This document shows positions 56,169 to 64,000 of a DNA stretch of 64,000 bases, in pieces (position 1 is the first letter of the stretch; every line of letters begins with the position of its first letter). Where the stretch lies: the NCBI GenBank assembly GCA_038373865.1, contig JAXGGA010001587.1, positions 62,001-126,000 of the forward strand. Reading direction: 5' to 3'. The translations under genes and the position numbers were made by a program. Below the pieces are notes generated by a model. That model saw only the letters and a program-made list of their open reading frames with translations, was not told the DNA's origin and did no database searches. The stretch comes from Uloborus plumipes (taxonomy: Eukaryota; Arthropoda; Arachnida; Araneae; Uloboridae).

Positions 56169-57534
56169 GCAAGAATCTGAGAAACTGTTACGCCTAGCAT
56201 TATGAGGTGATTCATGACCTCTCAGATTTTCCTCCAAAAATTACCAAATGTTTATTATCTTATTGAAAGCCCAAATCCAGAAGGTTTTGCTCTAAAGTTG
56301 AGTTGTTTAGTTTTTATGGATCCCTAAAGATGAAGGTGCGACATCAAAAATTAAGCTGATTTTCAAGACATGGAAGTTGCCGTGAGCCAAAGCTCTTACC
56401 AGGAACTGTTTAACTCCAATTTTCTTTTTGTATATGGAATATCCAAGGTTAAAACTTTACAAAATGAATGTTAAATTTGTGGTAAGTTGTTGCCGTAAGG
56501 TCAGTGAAGGCCCTCAAAACAAGGCATTTTTTGACGTTTTTTAGCGTTTTTGAGGTCTAAAAACAGCTTGTACATTTCAGTTGGCACGGTAAAAGTAGTG
56601 TCGTTTGAAAGACCAGTGTAAGTACTTTAAAATAATGTATAAATAACCGAGGAAAGTTTAACGTGCTTTTAGTTGCGTAAGGCCGAAATATGAAAAATGT
56701 CATATTTTACCGATATTCAAACGGTCATAACTTCCTCTGCCAACAACATATTGAAATATTTTTTTTGCCAATGTCATACTCTATTCTTTGTCTTAACAGA
56801 ACAGTTGAGTCCTTTGAGGCGAAATGTAAAAAAATTTTTTACAAAAAATGTACAGGAAAAAATACATTTTTTGTAAAAAATTTTTTCACATTTCGCCTCA
56901 AAGGACTCAACTGTTCTGTTAAGACAAAGAATAGAGTATGACATTGGCAAAAAAAATATTTCAATATGTTGTTGGCAGAGGAAGTTATGACCGTTTGAAT
57001 ATCGGTAAAATATGACATTTTTCATATTTCGGCCTTACGCAACTAAAAGCACGTTGAACTTTCCTCGGTTATTTATACATTATTTTAAAGTGCTTACACT
57101 GGTCTTTCAAACGACACTACTTTTGCCGTGCCAACTGAAATGTACAAGCTGTTTTTGGACCTCAAAAACGCTAAAAAACGTCAAAAATGCCTTGTTTTGA
57201 GGGCCTTCACTGACCTTACGGCAACAACTTACCACAAATTTAACATTCATTTTGTAAAGTTTCAACCTTCTATATTCCATATACAAAAAGAAAATTGGAG
57301 TTAAACAATTCCTGGTAAGAGTTTTGGCTCACGGCAACTTCCATGTCTTGAAAATCCGCTTAATTTTTGATGCCGCACCTTCATCTTTAGGGGTCCATAA
57401 AAACTAAACAACTCAACTTTAGAGCAAAACATTCTGGATTTGGTCTTTCAATAAGATAATAAACATTTGGTAATTTTTGGGAGAAAATCTGAGAGGTCAT
57501 GAATCACAGGCGTGACACTCTCTCAGATTCTTGC
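56169..57534 (+). mobile_element. 1366-bp spacerless hairpin element, copy 1
   Basis: GCAAGAATCTGAGA at the left is inverted at the right (TCTCAGATTCTTGC). The arms of about 670 bp are inverse copies with few differences, meeting at about 56857 in a small loop (TACAGGAAAAAATA). Because of this symmetry identical frames appear on both strands (MKNVIFYRYSNGHNFL-type at 56690-56941 plus and 56774-57025 minus). They are mirror shadows, not genes. The arms differ near the ends: the left has CCTAGCATTATGAGGTG where the right has a shorter CACAGGCG. No transposase; superfamily unknown. Confidence 0.88.
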
Positions 57535-58738
57535 TCTTAACAATTAATAATAAAGCAAGATGATGAAGTGTCGGTATTTATCATTATTTTCAGTAGGTTT
57601 TTTTTTTTAATGTTTTGAAAGTTTCTATAAAACTAGCATTTAAAATTTCGTTATCATACCAATGATAAAGAAAGGGGAGAATTACTGTACCACTATGGCA
57701 GAAGCTTTGGCCTTTACAACAAATTACGACTGTAAGACCATAGCTCATTTTAGTTAAAAAATAATTGTTTAAAAAAATCACACTAATTCATTTTATTACT
57801 TGAAATGCTTATTGCAAGCATGAAAAATAGTTGAAACCCTAAACCTTCAAAGAGGTTTTTTATTTATTCTAATACATGTTTGCTCCTCATGCAAAAAGTT
57901 TAAAACAACACAAAAATGTTCAGATATAAATTTTAATACGCATTTTTCAAGTATGTTATCTGATATTAACAATTAAAGTGGTAATCCAGAGCACTGAAAA
58001 AATACAAACATTAATAAATCCTGGAATGTGATACCCCTGAAAAGAAATTGTGTTGTTAATTGCCTGGGCTTTTTTTTCATGGCATTTGGAATCTTAATTT
58101 CTTTCTGTAATCTTTTCCTTTCAATTTGTTTTCAGTTTCTTTCATTTATTTACCTACTACAACCATTCTTTGTCTTAATTTCTTTTTGTAACCTTGATTA
58201 CTTTTTCAGCTTTCTTCCCTTGAATCCACATTTTTGTTCAACTCGCATTCTTGTTTAAATAATCCAAGCTGATTTTCTTTAACACAAATTCCTATCTTGA
58301 TTCATTTCTACATTTTATATCGAAATAGTATCTAAACTAATTTGGTTCTTTTCACAGATAAATTGAACAAAAGTTCATTTATTGGATTTCCCTTATTCTA
58401 ATGTAAGTGATTAGCTAAATAGCTTAGCAAAATACAGATACTTTTTAGTTTTTTTACAAAGAGATTTTAATTTATGTCACGGTAAATACGAATAATCTGT
58501 TGCAATTACCAGTTATGTCAGAAAAAAGTGTACTAAGCGAGGCTGTCTGGAAAACGGTCTCACTTGGTACATTCTCGTGAAACTTAACTGGATAAAATGT
58601 GGCACCTTGCTTCATGCTAATTTAAGGGGCCTAGACAATGTATACCATTCAAATCAGAGTAGAAGCAATATGAATAAAATATTATTAATTTTTATAACTG
58701 CAACAGAAAATAGTTTTTATATTATTTAAATATTAATA
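57535..58738. other. 1.2-kb unique segment between two inverted hairpin elements
   Basis: No gene or repeat is recognised. A T-rich tract at 58040-58260 repeats TTAATTTCTTT-TGTAA words. Its placement between inverted copies may matter (see findings). Confidence 0.45.
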
Positions 58739-60103
58739 GCAAGAATCTGAGAGAGTGTCACGCCTGTGATTCATGACCTCTCAGATTTTCTCCCAAAACT
58801 TACCAAATGTTTATTATCTTATTGAAAGACCAAATCCAGAATGTTTTGCTCTAAAATTGAGTTGTTTAGTTTTTATGGATCCCTAAAGATGAAGGTGCGG
58901 CATCAAAAATTAAGCGGATTTTCAAGACATGGAAGTTGCCGTGAGCCAAAACTCTTAGCAGGAACTGTTTAACTCCAATTTTCTTTTTGTATATGGAATA
59001 TAGAAGGTTAAAACTTTACAAAATGAATGTTAAATTTGTGGTAAGTTGTTGCCGTAAGGTCAGTGAAGGCCCTCAAAACAAGGCATTTTTGACGTTTTTT
59101 AGCGTTTTTGAGGTCCAAAAACAGCTTGTACATTTCAGTTGGCACGGCAAAAGTAGTGTCATTTGAAAGACCAGTGTAAGCACTTTAAAATAATGTATAG
59201 ATAACCGAGGAAAGTTCAACGTGCTTTTAGTTGCGTAAGGCCGAAATATGAAAAATGTCATATTTTACCGATATTCAAACGGTCATAACTTCCTCTGCCA
59301 ACAACATATTGAAAATTTTTTTTGCCAATGTCATACTCTATTCTTTGTCTTAACAGAACAGATGAGTCCTTTGATGCGAAATGTAAAAATTTTTTTTTTA
59401 CAAAAAATGTACAGAAAAAAAAACATTTTTTGTAAAAAAAAATTTTACATTTCGCCTCAAAGAACTCAACTGTTCTGTTAAGACAAAGAGTAGAGTATAA
59501 CATTGGCAAAAAAAATTTTCAATATGTTGTTGGCAGAGGAAGTTATGACCGCTTGAATATCGGTAAAATATGACATTTTTCATATTTCCGCCTTACGCAA
59601 CTAAAAGCACGTTAAACTTTCCTCGGTTATTTATACATTATTTTAAAGTACTTACACTGGTCTTTCAAACGACACTACTTTTACTGTGCCAACTGAAATG
59701 TACAAGCTGTTTTTGGACCTCAAAAACGCTAAAAAACGTCAAAAAATGCCTTGTTTTGAATTCCTTCACTGACCTTACGCAACAACTTACCACAAATTTA
59801 ACATTCATTTTGTAAAATTTCAACCTTCTATATTCCATATACAAAAAGAAAATTGGAGTTAAACAGTTCCTGGTAAGAGTTTTCGCTCACGGCAACATCC
59901 ATGTCTTGAAAATCCGCTTAATTTTTGATGCCGCACCTTCATCTTTAGGGGTCCATAAAAACTAAACAACTCAACTTTAGAGCAAAAACTTCTGGATTTG
60001 GGCTTTCAATAAGATAATAAACATTTGGTAATTTTTGGGAGAAAATCTGAGAGGTCATGAATCACCTCATAATGCTAGGCGTGACAGTTTCTCAGATTCT
60101 TGC
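58739..60103 (-). mobile_element. 1365-bp spacerless hairpin element, copy 2
   Basis: Same family as 56169-57534 and almost the same length. Here the CTCATAATGCTAGGCG variant is at the right end, so it lies inverted relative to copy 1. Loop at about 59417 (TACAGAAAAAAAAA). Mirror frames again appear on both strands. TTAAT occurs close to both ends (58731-58737 region and 60106-60110) but not directly adjoining, so the target duplication is uncertain. Confidence 0.88.
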
Positions 60104-60639
60104 TCTTAATGTTATTTAAATTTCAAAAGTTAATGTAAAAATGTTTTTAAAATAGGAAAAAAATGTATAGTTTAGATCAGGGCTTTGTCAAATTATTTTT
60201 ACCAATTTCCTAAACTTGATTTAATGTAAAAATCTACTAAAAACTTAATAAAGAAACGCTGATAGCATTTTTTTAAACAATTGATTGTATAAATATTAGA
60301 TGCTTTTGCAAAATAAAACTTTAGTGAGAAAAAAAAGAAAAAGAAAGAAACACGTTGCGTTACAAAATATAGGTAAATCACTGGGAAAATAAATTTTGCA
60401 CACAAAATATTTGATGTCCGAAACTATCAACTGCATATTTATATACCTGCAATTAGTATTAATCTTCAATTGGGGGGGGGGTATAAATCTAACAAAACAG
60501 AACTATAAGTTAGAACATAAGATTGAGAAATTTGGATGATCATTTCGCTTTTCTAATACTTTCCTTGTAATACATCCATAATAAATTGAATAAAAGTGGA
60601 GAATAAGGGCCCTTTATTTATCATATGCAGGCAAATCTA
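60104..60639. other. Gene-free stretch
   Basis: A G-run at 60472-60480; otherwise nothing. Confidence 0.4.
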
Positions 60640-63380
60640 ATTTAATTTATGCTTTGCATTTACTGTGCTGCCTAAATCTCAGCATGAATGAATCATACCA
60701 ATAATGGTCTAAAACGCCATGCGGGATTTTGAACATTACACTTTCATTAATGCGTGCTTCCGAAAGAAAGTTCCCTAGCGAGTCAGACAGCGTTTATTAG
60801 GCAACTGTCTTATATGATTTTTTGCCGTACCTTACTTATGTTCTTAATTTACTTATGTTCTTACTGAGTGTACAAAGAGGTCTAAGACAATTTAAAAATG
60901 CCTCGGTTTTATTCTTCTTAGATAAACTTACTTTCAGCTTAAGGCACTTCTACTTTTACCCGTTGACGAATAACTATTTTACAGACTTCATAACTATCAA
61001 TTTATATCTTTTTAAACCCACATATACAATAGTTTAATTATTCTTACGTTAATATGCTATATTTATGCTTTCTGATGTTTTTTTATAAGCCAAACACAAA
61101 TACCGGTACATTTAATGCGTCGTTTTTAGATAATAATCATTTCAATCTGTGTTATTGTATTTCTGTAAATCTAAAAGTTCATTAACTATGATTTGTTTTA
61201 ATCTTCGCCCAATGATTACATGACATTTGAGCCTTATTCTTCCGTTGACTCCTGTTGCTGAAGCAAAGTTTGCTGCGGATGAAAATGGTATATTTATAAA
61301 GTAACTTCTGTTTGGGCTTCTTCTTACATTTATTTCCCAGGATTATATCTGAATCTAATTATTTAAGAGTTGAAAACCAAATACGAAGTGCCTCGGTTCC
61401 TCTTTTCCAGATAAATCAAAATTCAGTGTTTTGTAACTCATTTTCGGGCTCCTAACAGTCCATTGACAAACATTTCTTTTGAGATAGGTCTAATGTATCA
61501 CATGGACTCTTAACATTATTATTCCATTAACACCTGCTGCCGACGCAAAGTTTCATGCTAATGAAATTGGTATAGGGTAAGGGCTCCAGTAGTCGGCTAT
61601 TTAAGAGATTGTTGATCTTGACTAACCTAGAACTTTCAGCTATCAAAATAGTAATAAAAACAAGGTAAAACTTTAGAATGAACCTTTCTGATAGTGAATC
61701 ACCTACTTGTTTCTGAAATTAAAAAAAAAAATATGGTAAAATCCAAGCTGTTGTCAACACTAGTAAATGCTCCACAGAATCATCTTAGGTGAAAAATGAG
61801 CAGAATCGCAATCTTGGATGACGGGCACACCGTTCAAAATGAAATGACTCATCACTAATTCAAAAAAAGTACCCAACATAACTGCCACTGGTTGATGATT
61901 GAGGATAGGTACATGAATGTGTGAATGCGTCATATCTGATTTTGAATTAAAAATGTAATATTTATGAGGAGTTTTATGTCATTGTGGCCGACTACCGGAG
62001 ACTGGCCGACTACTGGAGCTCTTACCCTATTTGTTAAGTATTTTCTGTTTGCGATTCTTTTACACTAGTTACTTCGTACTTCTGGTTAACTAATAGGTAA
62101 GTCCTAACAAAAATGGCCTTGACTTGTATCTTTCAGATGAATTCAATATGTTGTAATTCATTTTTGAGCTGCCTGCAGCTCAATAACAATCATCTATTTT
62201 AATATTCGTTTTATATAAGTATCATATAGAATACTAGCATTATACTTCCGTTGATCCCTGTTACCGAAGCAAAGCTTCTTGCAAGTGAAAATAGTATATT
62301 TGTTACATAACTTTTGCTTACCAGTCTTTTTACATTAAATTTCCAGATTTGTTTCAATATTGGTTCAACGTATTGCATGAACTCTCAACATTAATTTCAA
62401 ATGATACATGTTGCCGAGGAAAAGTTTCATATGAGTAAAATTGGTATTTTTACTAACTTCTATTTTCGATTCTTTTTACATTACCGTTTCTGCGTTATAC
62501 GTGAACCTTGTTAATTAAGATCTAAAGACCGAGTGCAAACGAAACTGGTTCATCTTTTCAGCTAAACTAAACTTCAATTTATTGTATTCAATTTTGTAAT
62601 TCATTTCATGATTTATTGTAATTCATTTCACGAATTATTGTAATTCATTTCTTTTATTGTTGTTCTACTGTAATTCATTCCTTTAAATTCATTAAATTAT
62701 TGTATTTTAGAAACAATGATTTGTTTTAATATTAGTCTAATGTATTACATGAACTCTCAGCACTATTATTCCATTAATGCCTAATGAAAACGCAAAGTTT
62801 CAGGCGGGTGAAATTTATATATTTGTTAAGCTGCTTCCTTTTGTGATTAATCTTAGATTAATTTCACTCCATTATAACTGAAACTAGTTAATTAAGAAAC
62901 AAAATCAAATGTAAAGGGTCTTAATTTAGTTCTTCCAGATAAAATAAATTTCAATCTATTGCAATTCATTTCTGAGCTGTTAACAACTCAATAAAAATCA
63001 TCTGTTTCAATATTGATTTAATATAACTATTAAAGAGACTATCATTGTTATTCTTCCGTTCATTCCTGCTGCAAAGCTTCTTACAAATGAAAATAGTATA
63101 TTTATTGCATAACTTTTGCTTACGATTTCTCTTACATTAACTTTCCAGTATTACATCCGAAACTGGTTAATTAAGAGCTAAAGACCAAATACAAAGGGCC
63201 TTGATTCATTTTTTCCAGATAAGCCAAATTTCAATCTATTGTAATTCATTTCTGGGCTCCTAACAGCTCATTAACAATGATTTGTTTTAATATTGGCCTA
63301 ATGTGCTATGTGGGATTCTGAACATTACTCTTCCGTTAATGTCTGTTGCCGGAGGAATGCTCCCGTGAGGATTCGGTTCG
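60640..63380. repeat. Diverged tandem array, about 8 units of 280-400 bp
   Basis: Units share, in order, CATTATTCTTCCGTTAATGC, then CTG(C/T)TGCCGA-GCAAAGTTTC, then GAAA-TGGTATATTTGTTA, a TAACTTCTGTTT-CGATTCTT and TTACATT block, AATTAAGAGCTAAAGACCAA, TTCCAGATAAA, then CAATCTATTGTAATTCATTT and TGAGCTCCTAACAGCTCATT. Anchor words fall near 60749, 61240, 61520, 62244, 62386, 62762, 63050 and 63327. Copies are diverged, so the array is old. A 453-bp element interrupts one unit. No frame is conserved. Confidence 0.78.
61575..62027. mobile_element. 453-bp TA element inserted in the tandem array
   Basis: GGGTAAGGGCTCCAGTAGTC and its near inverse GACTACTGGAGCTCTTACCC form the ends. TA is duplicated (61573-61574, 62028-62029). 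Removing the element plus one TA restores GGTATATTTGTTAAG, the sequence of sister units (for example GTATATTTGTTACAT near 62294), which confirms both ends and the TA target. The word GGCCGACTAC recurs at the right end (61986 and 62005). No coding. Confidence 0.87.
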
Positions 63381-64000
63381 AAATTTCGGTAGGATCGCTC
63401 AAAAACCCGTTTGGCGAAGAGCGATGGAAATCGTTTTGCTTTTTCCCTCCGCAGTTTTCCTAAATCGAATTCCAGATTAATAAGTAGGTAAAGCAGGTAA
63501 ATCATTCTCGCAACTTCCGCCGAACGAGAAGAAATATTGTTCGAAAATGAAAAATTGTTTCATCTTTTCGGGTTCTTGTTCCTTTTTTTTTTTTTTTTGC
63601 TTCTTGCGGATAGTTTTCAATTTACATTTTTTCCCTACTCCACACTCTTTTTTTTTAGTTGATGGGGCCGTTTGTGGAGAGACCGGGTTGTTTCTTAGTG
63701 GCCTTCGTGGGAAAGGAATGACACAACTCAATGAGCGCTCATATTTTTTTTTCTTTTCGCTAGATTCAAAAAATATGTTTCAAGCATTGTCACTGAGGAG
63801 GATTACACTGTCTTACTTGGAGTTTGCGAATTGAAATGTAAAAAAAAAAGAAAAAATACATTCGTTAGCGAATGTTTTACAGTAGTAATAGATAAGTTCC
63901 GTTCTGTGGTATAAACTTTTAAGGCATTTTTGAAAGTATTGTACTTTAAATGTCCCTAAATTTCAAAGGCCTTTTTTTCAGAAAACACTACGTTTCACGA
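63381..64000. other. Gene-free stretch
   Basis: Opposed frames at 63477-63834 cross poly-T tracts (63583-63599) and have no motif. The window ends without a recognised feature. Confidence 0.4.

Noticed and set aside
56690..57025. Identical frames on opposite strands (MKNVIFYRYS-type) as conserved genes
   Set aside because: They are mirror images generated by the palindromic element, appear again at 59248-59583, and have no domain or composition of a real protein.

Overview
This is an AT-rich eukaryotic window with no host protein-coding gene I can support. Long A/T tracts are frequent, the longest unassisted reading frames are about 100 codons of low-complexity F/K/N/I-rich sequence, and the DNA is packed with DNA-transposon remnants. 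The Tc1 transposase fragment, the piggyBac transposase C-terminus, the Helitron ends and the many TA-flanked miniature elements fit an arthropod genome. An arachnid is my best guess, based on the Tc1 subtype and repeat style, but no marker gene proves it. The window is best read as intergenic or intronic DNA.

Layout. 1-8 kb holds unique DNA, a 41-bp hairpin minisatellite (2.08-2.55), a CACTGCAAAAAA miniature element (3.9), a decayed satellite-like array (6.3-7.4), a hAT element with a perfect 8-bp target duplication (7.49-7.88) and a small inverted-repeat element (8.06-8.23). 9-14 kb has a CCGGCATGCCGG-bearing element (10.06-10.76) and a G-tract hAT-like element (13.88-14.05). 14.3-16.4 kb is a 2.1-kb foldback element carrying two head-to-head fragments of one transposon gene. 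18.2-21.5 kb is a Helitron pair, one inserted in a tandem repeat of the other in the opposite orientation. 23.4-25.0 kb has a hairpin element with a 13-bp duplication, a decayed repeat and a TTAA-flanked element. 27.5 kb has a 106-bp TAA-flanked element.

29.8-33.7 kb is a nest: a CACTGCAAAAAA element, then a 2.9-kb element with seven GTTACCGATCTGAC-like subterminal motifs that contains a 1.28-kb GGGGAGAGTGG element, then G-tract elements. 35.5-36.5 kb is a local tandem duplication. 36.9-37.8 kb is a deleted piggyBac copy (TTAA ends plus transposase zinc-finger tail). 38.4 kb is a 227-bp foldback. 39.8-40.7 and 51.2-52.3 kb are two inverted copies of an element with 60-bp internal repeats and an embedded tRNA-like segment. 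40.84-44.0 kb is a Tc1 relic split by a 2.27-kb foldback with a perfect 8-bp duplication. 44.7-47.7 kb has three more TA- or TTAA-flanked elements, and 48.4-50.4 kb is a triplicated 690-bp unit.

53.3-55.3 kb repeats two families seen at 30 kb. 56.2-60.1 kb holds two almost spacerless 1.37-kb hairpins in opposite orientation around 1.2 kb of unique DNA. 60.6-63.4 kb is a diverged tandem array interrupted by a 453-bp TA-flanked element. No cellular pathway can be drawn from this window. What works together here is transposition: most elements lack their own transposase and must have been moved by enzymes encoded elsewhere, while four or more clean insertions can be read base for base from their flanks.
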